A model generated the notes under the pieces. That model did no database searches and was not told where the DNA came from. It saw nothing but the letters and a program-made list of their open reading frames with translations. Source: Brevibacterium permense (GTDB taxonomy: Bacteria > Actinomycetota > Actinomycetes > Actinomycetales > Brevibacteriaceae). Taken from it: 64,000 nt of DNA. Shown here one piece after another: positions 17,826 to 27,824 of the stretch; positions within the stretch are counted from its first letter, which is position 1; the number at the start of each line of letters is the position of its first letter. The translations under genes and the position numbers were made by a program. The stretch spans positions 124,001 through 188,000 of the forward strand of contig NZ_JABSSX010000002.1 of the NCBI RefSeq assembly GCF_013280495.1, read 5' to 3'.

Positions 17826-19043
17826 TCATTTGAGTGCGTCGAGTCCGGGCAGGGTCTTGCCTTCGAGATACTCGAGGCTGGCACCTCCGCCGGTGGAGAT
17901 ATGGCTGAAGGCGTCATCGGCGAAGCCGAGGCTGCGCACGGCGGCCGCGGAATCGCCGCCGCCGACCACGGTCAGTCTCTGCCCCCTGCTGCTGCCTTCG
18001 CCGGCCAGAGCTTGGGCTACGGCTTTGGTGCCGGAGGCGAAGGCCGGGAACTCGAAGACGCCCATCGGCCCGTTCCAGAACACAGTGGTCGAGCCCGCGA
18101 TGATCTCGGCGTAGGCGCGAGCCGATTCGGGGCCGATGTCGAGGCCGAGGCCGTCGCCTCCGGCCGGAGTGTCTTCGAGTTCGGCGACGGGCCGGACCCA
18201 GTGCTCGGCGTCGGCGGCGAAGGAGGCGGCCATGACGATGTCCGTGGGCAGGACGATGCGTGCACCACCGGACCGGGAGCTTTCGAGGTAGCCCTTGACG
18301 TCGGCGATGCGGTCCTTCTCGACCAGGCTCGACCCGATGTCGTGGCCGAGTGCGGCGAGAAAGGTGAAGACCATTCCCCCGCCGATGAGCAGATTGTCGG
18401 CACGGTCGATGAGGTTGTCGATGACGCCGAGTTTGTCCGAGACCTTGGATCCGCCGAGGATGACGGTGAACGGTGGTTCGGGGTTGTTGAGCAGCCTGTC
18501 GCTGACCTCGACTTCGGCGCGCACGAGTGAGCCGGCATAGTGCGGGAGGAGGCCGGCGATGTCGTAGACCGAAGCCTGTTTGCGGTGGACGACGCCGAAT
18601 CCGTCGGAGACGAAATCGTCGGCCAGCGCTGCCAGCTGGGTGGCGAATTCCTGGCGCTCGGCATCGTCCTTCGCCGTCTCGCCGGGGTTGAAGCGCAGGT
18701 TCTCCAGCAGCAGCACGTCGCCGTCGGACAGGGCTGCGGCCTTCGTCTGCGCATCGTCACCGACGGTGTCGGCGGCGAAGGCGACCGGACGGCCGATGGC
18801 TTCGGCGAGTTCGGGGACGATCGGGGCCAGTGAGAACTGCGGATCCGGTTCTCCCTTCGGCCGACCCAGATGTGACATCACGATGACCTTGGCTCCCGCC
18901 TCGGCGAGGGACCTGATGGTTCCGGCCGAAGCCAGGATGCGACCGCGGTCGGTGATCGTGCCCTCGTCCATCGGCACGTTGAGATCGCTGCGGACGAGCA
19001 CCGTGTGTCCGGCGAAGATGCCCGCATCGTCGAATGTCCTCAT
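17826..19043 (-). CDS. pgk: Phosphoglycerate kinase
   Basis: A 405-residue glycolytic kinase that makes ATP from 1,3-bisphosphoglycerate. The N-terminal substrate-binding motif [14 protein letters not shown] (about 15-28) and the [11 protein letters not shown] segment (about 61-71) are visible, as is the nucleotide-binding [15 protein letters not shown] in the second domain. The start ATG overlaps the gap stop by 4 nt (ATGA). It forms one unit with gap, tpiA and secG. Confidence 0.97.
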   Translation of the reverse strand: MRTFDDAGIFAGHTVLVRSDLNVPMDEGTITDRGRILASAGTIRSLAEAGAKVIVMSHLGRPKGEPDPQFSLAPIVPELAEAIGRPVAFAADTVGDDAQTKAAALSDGDVLLLENLRFNPGETAKDDAERQEFATQLAALADDFVSDGFGVVHRKQASVYDIAGLLPHYAGSLVRAEVEVSDRLLNNPEPPFTVILGGSKVSDKLGVIDNLIDRADNLLIGGGMVFTFLAALGHDIGSSLVEKDRIADVKGYLESSRSGGARIVLPTDIVMAASFAADAEHWVRPVAELEDTPAGGDGLGLDIGPESARAYAEIIAGSTTVFWNGPMGVFEFPAFASGTKAVAQALAGEGSSRGQRLTVVGGGDSAAAVRSLGFADDAFSHISTGGGASLEYLEGKTLPGLDALK

Positions 19044-20041
19044 GAGTCCCTTTCGCTGAGAATGTAGCTGACCATGTCTTTGAGTCGGTTCGTGTATCCC
19101 CACTCGTTGTCGTACCAGGCCACGACCTTGATCTGGTCGCCCAGCACCATCGTGAGCTTGGAATCGACGATCGCCGAGGCGGAGGTGCCGACGATGTCGC
19201 TGGAGACGAGTTCGTCGGTGGAGAAGTCGAGGTAGGGCGATCCATCTGCGGCGGAGGCGAGGATCGCGTTGACCTCGTCGCGGTCGGCGCTCGTGGAGGT
19301 GGTGAAGGTGAAGTCGATGATCGATCCGGCGGGCACGGGCACACGCACGGCGAGTCCGTCGAGCTTGCCTTCGAGGTGGGGCATGACGCGGCCGACGGTG
19401 CGTGCGGCTCCGGTCGTGGTCGGCACGATGTTGACGGCGGCGGCTCGGGCGCGACGCAGGTCCCTGTGGGGTCCGTCGACGAGCATCTGGTCGCCTGTGT
19501 AGGCGTGAACGGTGTTGAGCAGACCGGATTCGACGCCGAGGGCATCGTCGAGCGCCTTGACCACAGTGGCCATGCAGTTCGTCGTGCACGAAGCGTTCGA
19601 GACGACGGAATGTGCGGACGGGTCGAAGGTGTCTTCGTTCACCCCCATGACGAGCGTCGCGTCGACGTCCTTTCCGGGTGCGGAGAGCACGACGGTCTGC
19701 ACGGTGCCGCCGAGGTGGGCCTCGGCCTGATCCTGCCGGGTGAAGCGTCCGGTGGATTCGACGACGAGTTCGACCTTGTGCGAACTCCAATCGATGGCGG
19801 ACGGGTCGGCTTGGCCGGTCACCGCGATCTCTCGTCCGTCGACGATGATCGCCTCGTCGGCGGCGTCGACTTCATGGTCGAAGCGAGGCCACACGGAGTC
19901 GTGGGAGAGCAGATGAGCCAGGGTCGTCGTATCGGTGAGATCGTTGATGGCCACGACCTCGAAATCAGCATCGGGTTCGAGGGACAGACGGAACAGGGCA
20001 CGACCGATGCGGCCGAAGCCATTGATGGCGATTCGTCTCAT
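19040..20041 (-). CDS. gap: Glyceraldehyde-3-phosphate dehydrogenase
   Basis: A 333-residue type I GAPDH. The NAD-binding motif is NGFGRIGR (7-14) and the catalytic cysteine is C152 in SNASCTTNC; the histidine partner lies in the LNTVHAYTGDQ segment. AINDLTD at 31-37 is the usual end of strand 2 in NAD-dependent enzymes. The gene starts 9 nt after whiA and overlaps pgk by 4 nt, so the sporulation-type regulator WhiA and triose glycolysis share a transcript, as in other actinobacteria. Confidence 0.97.
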   Translation of the reverse strand: MRRIAINGFGRIGRALFRLSLEPDADFEVVAINDLTDTTTLAHLLSHDSVWPRFDHEVDAADEAIIVDGREIAVTGQADPSAIDWSSHKVELVVESTGRFTRQDQAEAHLGGTVQTVVLSAPGKDVDATLVMGVNEDTFDPSAHSVVSNASCTTNCMATVVKALDDALGVESGLLNTVHAYTGDQMLVDGPHRDLRRARAAAVNIVPTTTGAARTVGRVMPHLEGKLDGLAVRVPVPAGSIIDFTFTTSTSADRDEVNAILASAADGSPYLDFSTDELVSSDIVGTSASAIVDSKLTMVLGDQIKVVAWYDNEWGYTNRLKDMVSYILSERDS

Positions 20042-20050
20042 GCCTCGATC

Positions 20051-21034
20051 TTAGCGATCTTCGAGCATTTCCGGGGTCAGGCTGGCTTCGGTGCCGGGAA
20101 TTCCCAGTTCTTCCGCATGCTTGTCCGCTGTGGACAGCAGCCTGCGGATCCGGCCGGCCACCGCGTCCTTCGTCATCGGCGGGTCGGCGAGCTGACCGAG
20201 CTCTTCGAGGGACGCCTGTTTGTGGGTCACCCGAAGCTGACCGGCGTAGCGGAGGTGTTCGGGGACTTCGTCGCCGAGGATCTCCAGGGCGCGTTCGACC
20301 CGGGCGCCGGCGGCCACGGCGGCACGTGCCGAGCGACGCAGGTTCGCATCGTCGAAGTTCGCCAGGCGGTTCGCGGTCGCTCGGACCTCCCTGCGCATCC
20401 GCCGTTCCTCCCAGACCAGCACGGCGCTGTGGGAGCCCATGCGGGTGAGCAGCGCGGCGATGTCGTCGCCGTCGCGGATGACGACGCGGTCGACTCCGCG
20501 GACCTCGCGGGCTTTCGCACTCAGTCCGAGCCGGCGCGCTGCGCCGACGAGGGCAAGAGCCGCCTCGGGGCCGGGGCAGGTGACTTCCAACGCCGAGGAG
20601 CGCCCCGGCTCGGTCAGTGAGCCGTGGGCGAGGAAGGCTCCGCGCCAGGCGGCTTCGGCATCGGCGACGGAGCCGTTGACGATGGCCGAGGGCAGTCCGC
20701 GCACGGGACGGCCGCGGTTGTCGACGAGTCCGGTCTGGCGGGCCAGTGCTCCCCCGTCACGGGTGACGCGCAGCAGGTAGCGGTTGGAGCGGCGGATTCC
20801 GGCGGCATTGATGACGACGATGTCGGCATGCTGACCGTAGAGATCCTTGATCTCCGCTCGCAGCCGTTTGGCGGCCTGGGCAGTGTCGAGTTCGGCTTCG
20901 AGAACGATCGAGCCGTTGACGAGGTGGAGGGCGGAGGAGAAGCGGAAGATCGAGGACACCTCGGCCTTGCGGGCGGAGGTGCGAGTGATCGTCACTCGCG
21001 CCAACTCGTCCTTGACCTGAGCGGTCAGTGCCAT
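20051..21034 (-). CDS. whiA: WhiA transcriptional regulator
   Basis: A 327-residue WhiA protein, with an N-terminal domain related to LAGLIDADG homing endonucleases (about 90-215) and a C-terminal helix-turn-helix (about 235-310, ending in [28 protein letters not shown]). WhiA acts with WhiB on cell-division genes in Streptomyces and affects division in Bacillus. The start is the ATG of [11 protein letters not shown], the standard N terminus; the upstream frame overlaps yvcK and is not used. Order rapZ-yvcK-whiA is conserved in Gram-positive bacteria. Confidence 0.96.
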   Translation of the reverse strand: MALTAQVKDELARVTITRTSARKAEVSSIFRFSSALHLVNGSIVLEAELDTAQAAKRLRAEIKDLYGQHADIVVINAAGIRRSNRYLLRVTRDGGALARQTGLVDNRGRPVRGLPSAIVNGSVADAEAAWRGAFLAHGSLTEPGRSSALEVTCPGPEAALALVGAARRLGLSAKAREVRGVDRVVIRDGDDIAALLTRMGSHSAVLVWEERRMRREVRATANRLANFDDANLRRSARAAVAAGARVERALEILGDEVPEHLRYAGQLRVTHKQASLEELGQLADPPMTKDAVAGRIRRLLSTADKHAEELGIPGTEASLTPEMLEDR

Positions 21035-21059
21035 AGCTCGTCCTCCTGCACCTGTAGTT

Positions 21060-22055
21060 CTACCACTGCTCGGCGACGCCGATCCCGGCGTCCAACAACA
21101 TGTCACGGTAGCATGCCGCCAGCTTGAGGCTGTCATGCTGTCCCTGCCTCCGTGAGCGCAGGGGACGTTCCCAGAGTTTCGCTCCGAACATATCCTCGGC
21201 CCGCTGCGGCAGGTCGGGTTCGAGTTCGGTGGCCGCCTCGTCGACGAGAACATAGTCCAAGGTCAGTGAGCGGGCATGACGGTGGAGGGAGACGAGGTGT
21301 TCGCCGAGGCTCAGGTCCTTCGTCTCACCGTCGGTGGAACTGAGGTTGAGCGTGAGGGATTTCACCGCTGTCGAGGCCACGATCGCCTCGGCGAGCGACG
21401 GCACGAGCAGGTGCGGCATCACCGAGGTGTACCAGGAGCCGGGGCCGAGGTTGAGAACCTCGGCCTCCTCCACGGCTTCGATCGTCTCGTAGCGGGCCGG
21501 TGGAGCCGCCGGGTCGAGGCGCACGGTCTCGACGTGGCCGATCGTGGAGGCGAGCACGGACTGTCCGCGCACGACCTGGAAGGAGCCGGGGAACTTCACA
21601 TCGGCTTCGATCGTCAGCGGCACCGAGGACATCGGCAGCACGCGACCGTGAGCGCGCAGCAGCCGGGCCATCCAGTCAAGGCCGGCCACATGGTCGCCGT
21701 GGATCTGCCACAGTGCTGCGATGAGCAGGTTGCCCACCGCGTGACCGTGCAGCTCACCTGTCGATTCGAAGCGGTGCTGGATGACATCACGCCAGGTCTG
21801 CCCCCACGTGCCGTCGTCGCAGAGTGCGGCCAGAGCCATCCGCAGATCGCCGGGAGGCAGTCCGCCGAGTTCGTCGCGCAGTCGTCCGGATGAGCCGCCG
21901 TCGTCGGCGACTGTGACGACCGCGGTGAGGTCTTCGGTGAGCAGACGGAAGGCCCTCAGCGCAGCGTAGAGTCCGTGGCCTCCGCCGAACGAGACGATGT
22001 TGGGACCGTCCTTCTGTGCGCCCGTGGAGATGACGGGCAGATCTTCGGTCTCCAT
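21060..22055 (-). CDS. yvcK: YvcK, UDP-GlcNAc-binding gluconeogenesis factor
   Basis: A 331-residue CofD-like protein that binds UDP-N-acetylglucosamine and influences peptidoglycan synthesis and growth on gluconeogenic carbon (CuvA in mycobacteria). The glycine-rich loop FGGGHGLY (23-30) and the [14 protein letters not shown] segment (51-64) followed by PPGDLR are family marks. A 1-nt gap separates it from rapZ, and whiA follows after about 25 nt. Confidence 0.94.
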   Translation of the reverse strand: METEDLPVISTGAQKDGPNIVSFGGGHGLYAALRAFRLLTEDLTAVVTVADDGGSSGRLRDELGGLPPGDLRMALAALCDDGTWGQTWRDVIQHRFESTGELHGHAVGNLLIAALWQIHGDHVAGLDWMARLLRAHGRVLPMSSVPLTIEADVKFPGSFQVVRGQSVLASTIGHVETVRLDPAAPPARYETIEAVEEAEVLNLGPGSWYTSVMPHLLVPSLAEAIVASTAVKSLTLNLSSTDGETKDLSLGEHLVSLHRHARSLTLDYVLVDEAATELEPDLPQRAEDMFGAKLWERPLRSRRQGQHDSLKLAACYRDMLLDAGIGVAEQW

Positions 22056-22056
22056 G

Positions 22057-22953
22057 TCATTCTCTTCCCAGATCGCGGTGACGCACAGCCACTGGGATCC
22101 CGGTCTGGGCCGACAGCAGTCGTCCGACCCTTTCGCTGATCGCCACGGAACGGTGTTTGCCGCCCGTGCAGCCGATACCGATCATCGCGTAGCCGCGGCC
22201 CTCGTGCAGATATCCCTCGGCGACGGTGGACAGGGTTGCGGCATAGCGTTCGATGAATTCCTCGGCGCCGTTCTGCTCGAGGACGTAGGCTGCGACATCG
22301 GAGTCGAGTCCGTTGTGTCCGCGCAGATGGGGAATCCAGTACGGATTCGGCAGGAAGCGGACGTCGGCGACGTGGTCGGCGTCCTTGGGCAGGCCGTATT
22401 TGAATCCGAAGCTCATCACCGTCAGACGCAGCGGCGGGGTGTCGTCGTCGCTGAAGCGTTTGCGCACCTCCGCGGAGAGCTGGTGCACGTTGAGGTCGGA
22501 GGTGCCGACGATGATATCGGCGCGGTGTTTGAGGGACTCGAGCTCGGCACGTTCGGCTTCGATGCCGTCGAGCAGGGTCCCCTCCCCCTGCAGAGGGTGG
22601 GGCCGCCTGGTCGATTCGAAACGTCGGACGAGGACTTCGTCGGAGGCGTCGAGGAAGACGATGCGCAGGGACAGACCCTGATCGACGAAATCGCTGATCG
22701 TCTCCTGCAGTTCGGTGTATTTGGTGCGCCCTTTGGCGTCGATGACGATGGCGATCTTCGGCAGGGCACCGTCGGCACGGGCGACGAGTTCGACGAGCGG
22801 ACGCATCATCTGCGGCGGCAGGTTGTCGACGACATACCAGTCCATGTCTTCGAGCACATTGGCCACGGTGGTCCGGCCCGCTCCGGACATTCCGGTGACG
22901 AGCACAACCTCGATGGGGTGGTCGGATCCGTTCGATTCGGCCTGCACGCTCAC
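22057..22953 (-). CDS. rapZ: RapZ (YvcJ) nucleotide-binding protein
   Basis: A 298-residue RapZ-family protein. Walker A is GMSGAGRTT (21-29), and the C-terminal domain has FGFKYGLPKDADHVADVRFL and GIGCTGGKHRSVAI, the sites that bind glucosamine 6-phosphate in the E. coli protein. In E. coli RapZ guides RNase E to a small RNA; in Gram-positive bacteria the role is less clear. I chose the GTG at 22953 because GAGGAGG lies 5 nt before it; a GTG at 23007 would add 18 residues without homology. Confidence 0.92.
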   Translation of the reverse strand: MSVQAESNGSDHPIEVVLVTGMSGAGRTTVANVLEDMDWYVVDNLPPQMMRPLVELVARADGALPKIAIVIDAKGRTKYTELQETISDFVDQGLSLRIVFLDASDEVLVRRFESTRRPHPLQGEGTLLDGIEAERAELESLKHRADIIVGTSDLNVHQLSAEVRKRFSDDDTPPLRLTVMSFGFKYGLPKDADHVADVRFLPNPYWIPHLRGHNGLDSDVAAYVLEQNGAEEFIERYAATLSTVAEGYLHEGRGYAMIGIGCTGGKHRSVAISERVGRLLSAQTGIPVAVRHRDLGRE

Positions 22954-23031
22954 TCGTCCTCCTCTGTCAGTGCCCGATCGGTCGGTGGGCACTGTACCTC
23001 TCGGCACTACTCTAGGGCAGAATCGCAGAGC

Positions 23032-24891
23032 TCAGTCGGCCAGGGCCGTGACGATCTTCTCGGCGAGGGAGGGACCGATTCCCTTGACCTCGCAGATCTC
23101 CTCTGCGGTGGCAGCACGGACCTTCTTCACGGATCCGAAATGGCGCAGCAGAGCGGTGCGTTTCGACTCTCCGAGACCCGGAATATCGTCGAGCACGGAA
23201 CTCGTCATCGCCTTCGCTCGTTTCGACCGGTGATAGGTGATGGCGAAGCGGTGGGCCTCATCGCGCAGGCGCTGCATGAGGAAGAGCCCTTCGGAGTTGC
23301 GTGGGAGGATGACCGGGAACGGATCGTCCGGAATCCAGATCTCTTCGAGCCGTTTGGCCAGACCGACGACGGAGATGTCGACGATGCCGAGATCCGTCAG
23401 TGCCCGCGTCGCTGCCGCAACCTGCGGGCCGGCACCGTCGACGACGAGGAGGCTGGGTCGATAGCCGAAGCGCTCATCCGGCTCCTCGGAGGTCATCTGT
23501 TCGAGGTAGCGGCTGAAGCGACGGGAGACGACGTCGTACATCGAAGCCGTGTCGTCGGCCGCGGCTTCACCGTGGATGGCGAAGTGTCGGTAGTCGCGCT
23601 TCTTCGCCATTCCGTCTTCGAACACGACGAGGGAGGCGACGACGTTCGATCCCTGGGTATGGGAGATGTCGATGCATTCGATGCGCAGCGGTGCTTCCGG
23701 CAGGTCGAGGTGCTCCTGGATCTCCTTGAGAGCCTGGCTGCGGGTCGTCAGGTCGGACGAGCGTTTGAGCTTGTGCTGGATGAGCGCTTCCTTCGCGTTC
23801 TTCCCCACGGTCTCCAGTGCCGCCTTCTTCTCCCCGCGCTCGGGTACCCGCACGGTCACCCGCGAACCGCGCTGCTCGCTCAGCCAGGCCTCCAGGGATT
23901 CCAGATCCGCCGGCAGTGTGTCGACGAGGATCTCCTTCGGAATGGCATCGGCATCGAGCCCGGAGTATGCCTGTCGCAGGTAGTCGGTGGTCAGTTCCGC
24001 GGGAGTGTGATCATCGGAGCGTTCGATGATCCAGCCGCGTTGGCCGCGGATACGACCCTGGCGCACGTGGAAGACCTGGACGGAGGCTTCGAGCTCCTCG
24101 GTGACGAGGGCGAAGATATCGCAGTCGGCGCTCACCGACAGGACGACGGCGGATTTGTCGAGGACCTTCTGCAGGGCGGAGATCTCGTCGCGCAGACCGG
24201 CCGCGCGTTCGTAGTCGAGTTCGGCCGCAGCTTTGGCCATCTCCTTCTGCCGGTGGCTGATGAACCGGCCGGTGTTTCCGGACATGAAGTCGGAGATGCT
24301 GCGGGCCAACTCCTTGTGATCGTCCTTGCTGATCTGACCGACGCAGGGAGCAGCGCATTTGTCGATATAGCCGAGCAGGCAGGGCCTGCCGCTGCGTTCG
24401 GCCCGCCGGTAGACCCCTGCTGTGCAGGTGCGCATCGGGAAGGCCTTGAGCAGCAGGTCGAGGGTGTCCTTGATCGCCCACACCTGAGCGAAGGGCCCGA
24501 AGTACTTCACGCCCTTGCGTCGTTTTCCCCGGGTGATGAAGGCCCGAGGCACCTCGTCATTCATCGTGATCGCGAGGTAGGGGTAGGACTTGTCGTCGCG
24601 GAACATGACGTTGAACCGCGGGTTGAACTCATTGATCCACGTCCATTCGAGCTGCAGCGCTTCGACCTCGGTGTCGACGACGGTCCATTCCACCGAGTTC
24701 GCGGTGTGGACCATCGTCGAGGTGCGCGGGTGCAGCTGGGCAGGGTTGGCGAAGTACGAGTTGAGTCGATTGCGGAGGTTCTTCGCCTTTCCGACATAGA
24801 TCACCCGCCGGTCGGGGTCACGGAATTTGTAGACCCCGGCCGATGTGGGGATCGACCCGGTGGCCGGACGGTAGGTGGATGGATCAGGCAT
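23032..24891 (-). CDS. uvrC: UvrC, excinuclease ABC subunit C
   Basis: A 619-residue nuclease that makes both incisions in nucleotide excision repair. The N-terminal GIY-YIG domain is seen as AGVYKF...IYVGKAKNLR (18-40), then a UVR helical pair at about 205-240 (KEMAKAAAELDYERAAGLRDEI), an RNase H-like endonuclease domain (about 375-540) and two helix-hairpin-helix motifs at the C terminus (DIPGLGESKRTALLRHFG; VKGIGPSLAEKI). It starts 5 nt after uvrA stops, so UvrA and UvrC are cotranscribed. Confidence 0.97.
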   Translation of the reverse strand: MPDPSTYRPATGSIPTSAGVYKFRDPDRRVIYVGKAKNLRNRLNSYFANPAQLHPRTSTMVHTANSVEWTVVDTEVEALQLEWTWINEFNPRFNVMFRDDKSYPYLAITMNDEVPRAFITRGKRRKGVKYFGPFAQVWAIKDTLDLLLKAFPMRTCTAGVYRRAERSGRPCLLGYIDKCAAPCVGQISKDDHKELARSISDFMSGNTGRFISHRQKEMAKAAAELDYERAAGLRDEISALQKVLDKSAVVLSVSADCDIFALVTEELEASVQVFHVRQGRIRGQRGWIIERSDDHTPAELTTDYLRQAYSGLDADAIPKEILVDTLPADLESLEAWLSEQRGSRVTVRVPERGEKKAALETVGKNAKEALIQHKLKRSSDLTTRSQALKEIQEHLDLPEAPLRIECIDISHTQGSNVVASLVVFEDGMAKKRDYRHFAIHGEAAADDTASMYDVVSRRFSRYLEQMTSEEPDERFGYRPSLLVVDGAGPQVAAATRALTDLGIVDISVVGLAKRLEEIWIPDDPFPVILPRNSEGLFLMQRLRDEAHRFAITYHRSKRAKAMTSSVLDDIPGLGESKRTALLRHFGSVKKVRAATAEEICEVKGIGPSLAEKIVTALAD

Positions 24892-24896
24892 TCGGA

Positions 24897-27767
24897 TCAG
24901 GACTTGAGCATCGGTTTGAGGAACCGTCCGGTGTGCGATTCGGCCACCTCGGCGACTTCCTCGGGTGTGCCCTGCGCGATGATCTGCCCACCGCCGCGGC
25001 CGCCCTCGGGTCCGAGGTCGATGATGTGATCGGCATTGCCGATGACATCGAGGTTGTGTTCGATGACGATGACCGTATTGCCTTTGTCGACGAGTCCCTG
25101 GAGGACCATGAGCAGCTTCGAGATGTCCTCGAAGTGCAGACCGGTCGTCGGTTCGTCGAGCACGTAGACGGTGCGACCGCGGGAGCGCTTCTGCAGTTCG
25201 GCGGCCAGCTTGACACGCTGTGCCTCACCGCCGGAGAGAGTCGTGGCCGGTTGGCCGAGTCGGACATAGCCGAGCCCTACCTCGACGAGGGTCTTGAGGT
25301 GTCGCGAGATCGCGGGAATCGCGGCGAAGAAGTCGTTGGCCTCCTCGATGGGCATGTCGAGGACCTCGGCGATGTTCTTGCCCTTGAACGTGACCTCCAG
25401 AGTCTCCCGGTTGTACCGGGCTCCCTGGCAGACCTCACAGGGGACGTAGACATCGGGTAGGAAGTTCATCTCGATCTTGATCGTGCCGTCGCCGCTGCAG
25501 TTCTCGCAGCGTCCGCCCTTGACGTTGAAGGAGAATCGACCGGGCAGATAGCCGCGGACTTTCGCCGATTCGGTTTCGGCGAACAGCCGGCGCACATGGT
25601 CGAAGACGCCGGTGTAGGTCGCGGGATTCGACCGCGGGGTGCGACCGATCGGAGACTGGTCGACATGGACGACCTTGTCGAGATTGTCCAGGCCGGTCAC
25701 GCGTTTGTGCCGTCCCGGCACCCGGGAGGCGCCGTTGAGGACGTTGGCCATCTGTGTGTAGAGGATCTCGTTGACCAGAGTCGATTTGCCCGAACCGGAC
25801 ACGCCGGTGACGGCGGTGAGCACACCGAGGGGGAAGGACACCGTGACGTCGCGCAGGTTGTTCTCCACGGCCTTCTCGACGGTGACCATCCGGTCCTTGT
25901 CGACGGGGCGGCGGGTCGGCGGGATCGGGATCGCTCGTCGGCCGGAGAGGTAGTCGCCCGTGATCGATCCTTCGGCATCCTTGAGGCCGGTGACGGGACC
26001 GGAATAGACGACCTCTCCCCCGTGCTCGCCGGCGCCGGGTCCGACATCGACGATCCAGTCGGCGGATTCGATGGTGTCCTCATCGTGTTCGACGACGATG
26101 AGGGTGTTGCCGAGATCCTTGAGCTTGTTGAGTGTTTCGATGAGTCGGCGGTTGTCTCGCTGGTGCAGTCCGATCGAGGGCTCGTCGAGGACGTAGAGGA
26201 CGCCGACGAGGCCGGAGCCGATCTGCGTGGCCAGGCGGATGCGCTGGGCCTCACCGCCGGAGAGCGTACCGGCTGCCCGGTTGAGGCTGAGGTAGTCGAG
26301 GCCGACGTCGAGGAGGAATCCGAGTCGGGCGTTGATCTCCTTCATCACCTGTGCCGCCACGGCGGCATCGCGGGAGCTCAGCTCCAGGGAGCCGAGGAAG
26401 GAAGCCGCTTCGTCGAGGGCGAGTTCGGAGACCTCGGCGATGGACCTGTCCCCGACCTTGACGGCGAGGATCTCCGGTTTGAGGCGCGTACCGTCACAGC
26501 TGGCACACGGGATCTCGCGCATATAGGACTCATAGCGTTCCCGCGACCACTCGGATTCTGTTTCCTCGTGCTTGCGCTGAATGTATTGGTAGACGCCTTC
26601 GAAGCCCGTCGAGTACGTGCGTTCACGCCCGAAGCGGTTCTTGTACTTGACGTGGACCTTGTAGTCCTTGCCCGTCAGAATCGCGGTCTTCGCGGACTTC
26701 GGCAGCTTCTTCCACGGCGTCTTCATATCGAAGCCGAGTTCGTCGCCGAGCCCCTTGAGCAGACGGTTGAAGTACTTCGAGACCTGTTTGCCTCCCGACC
26801 AGGGGGCGATGGCCCCGGAGCCGAGGCTGAGATCCTCGTCGGGGACGACGAGATCTTCGTCGACCTGCAGGCGCGTGCCGATGCCGTCGCAGGTGGGGCA
26901 GGCGCCGAAGGGCGAGTTGAAGGAGAACGAGCGCGGTTCGATCTCGTCTATCGTCAGCGGGTGCTCGTTCGGGCACGACATGTGCTCGGAGAAAGTGCGG
27001 GTCGTGCCTTCGTCCACGAGTTCGATGTCGATGCGTCCGTCGGCGAGCCCCAGAGCGGTCTCGACGGAGTCGGTCAGCCGCGGGCGCATTCCCGATTTGG
27101 CGACGAGGCGGTCGACGACAACGGAGATCGTGTGCTTGTACTGCTTCTCCAAGGTCGGCGGTTCGCTCAGGCTGATCTGCTCGCCGTCGACGATGGCCCT
27201 GGAGAAGCCCTTGGACTGCAGGTCGGCGAAGAGGTCGACGAATTCGCCCTTGCGGGACCGGACGACGGGAGCGAGGACGAGGAACTTCGTCCGCTCCTCG
27301 AGTTCGAGCAGCTGGTCGACGATCTGCTGCGGGGTCTGCTTCGTGATGACCTCACCGCAGACGGGGCAGTGCGGGATGCCGATCCGCGCCCACAGCAGGC
27401 GGAGGAAGTCATAGACCTCGGTGATCGTGCCGACGGTCGAACGCGGGTTGCGCGACGTCGACTTCTGGTCGATAGACACCGCCGGAGACAACCCTTCGAT
27501 GAAGTCGACGTCGGGTTTGTCCATCTGCCCGAGGAACATCCGGGCATAGGAGGATAGGGATTCGACATAGCGTCGCTGCCCTTCGGCGAAGATCGTGTCG
27601 AAGGCCAGCGAGGATTTGCCGGAACCGGACAAGCCGGTGAACACGACCATCGAGTCACGCGGCAACGCGATCTCGACGTTCTTGAGATTGTGTGCCCGCG
27701 CTCCCTTGACCCACAGGGTGTCGAGATGGGAGACGCCTGTCACTTGCTCACCGTTATTGGTTTTCAT
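24897..27767 (-). CDS. uvrA: UvrA, excinuclease ABC subunit A
   Basis: A 956-residue damage-recognition ATPase. Two ABC modules are visible, with Walker A motifs GLSGSGKSS near residue 40 and GVSGSGKST near 650, and signatures LSGGEAQR in both halves. Zinc-binding CxxC pairs occur in both halves ([16 protein letters not shown]...CEVCQGARY). The start is ATG at 27767; a GTG directly before it is equally possible. A TAATAC box at 27785-27780 is a weak -10 candidate. No actinobacterial SOS box is visible upstream. Confidence 0.97.
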   Translation of the reverse strand: MKTNNGEQVTGVSHLDTLWVKGARAHNLKNVEIALPRDSMVVFTGLSGSGKSSLAFDTIFAEGQRRYVESLSSYARMFLGQMDKPDVDFIEGLSPAVSIDQKSTSRNPRSTVGTITEVYDFLRLLWARIGIPHCPVCGEVITKQTPQQIVDQLLELEERTKFLVLAPVVRSRKGEFVDLFADLQSKGFSRAIVDGEQISLSEPPTLEKQYKHTISVVVDRLVAKSGMRPRLTDSVETALGLADGRIDIELVDEGTTRTFSEHMSCPNEHPLTIDEIEPRSFSFNSPFGACPTCDGIGTRLQVDEDLVVPDEDLSLGSGAIAPWSGGKQVSKYFNRLLKGLGDELGFDMKTPWKKLPKSAKTAILTGKDYKVHVKYKNRFGRERTYSTGFEGVYQYIQRKHEETESEWSRERYESYMREIPCASCDGTRLKPEILAVKVGDRSIAEVSELALDEAASFLGSLELSSRDAAVAAQVMKEINARLGFLLDVGLDYLSLNRAAGTLSGGEAQRIRLATQIGSGLVGVLYVLDEPSIGLHQRDNRRLIETLNKLKDLGNTLIVVEHDEDTIESADWIVDVGPGAGEHGGEVVYSGPVTGLKDAEGSITGDYLSGRRAIPIPPTRRPVDKDRMVTVEKAVENNLRDVTVSFPLGVLTAVTGVSGSGKSTLVNEILYTQMANVLNGASRVPGRHKRVTGLDNLDKVVHVDQSPIGRTPRSNPATYTGVFDHVRRLFAETESAKVRGYLPGRFSFNVKGGRCENCSGDGTIKIEMNFLPDVYVPCEVCQGARYNRETLEVTFKGKNIAEVLDMPIEEANDFFAAIPAISRHLKTLVEVGLGYVRLGQPATTLSGGEAQRVKLAAELQKRSRGRTVYVLDEPTTGLHFEDISKLLMVLQGLVDKGNTVIVIEHNLDVIGNADHIIDLGPEGGRGGGQIIAQGTPEEVAEVAESHTGRFLKPMLKS

Positions 27768-27824
27768 CACCTGACCACTGTATTACTCGGCACTGACATT
27801 GCTGTATTCGCAGCGGTTTCCGGC

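Noticed and set aside
21997..25029. A plus-strand open frame of about 1000 codons opposite rapZ and uvrC
   Set aside because: It is the antisense shadow of two clear genes in high-GC DNA; its protein has no recognisable motifs and it has no ribosome binding site.
25596..27557. A plus-strand open frame of 653 codons opposite uvrA
   Set aside because: UvrA motifs on the minus strand explain this region fully.
27768..27824. SOS (LexA) box ahead of uvrA
   Set aside because: No GAAC-N4-GTTC-type palindrome is present in this gap, nor ahead of uvrB (34187-34276).
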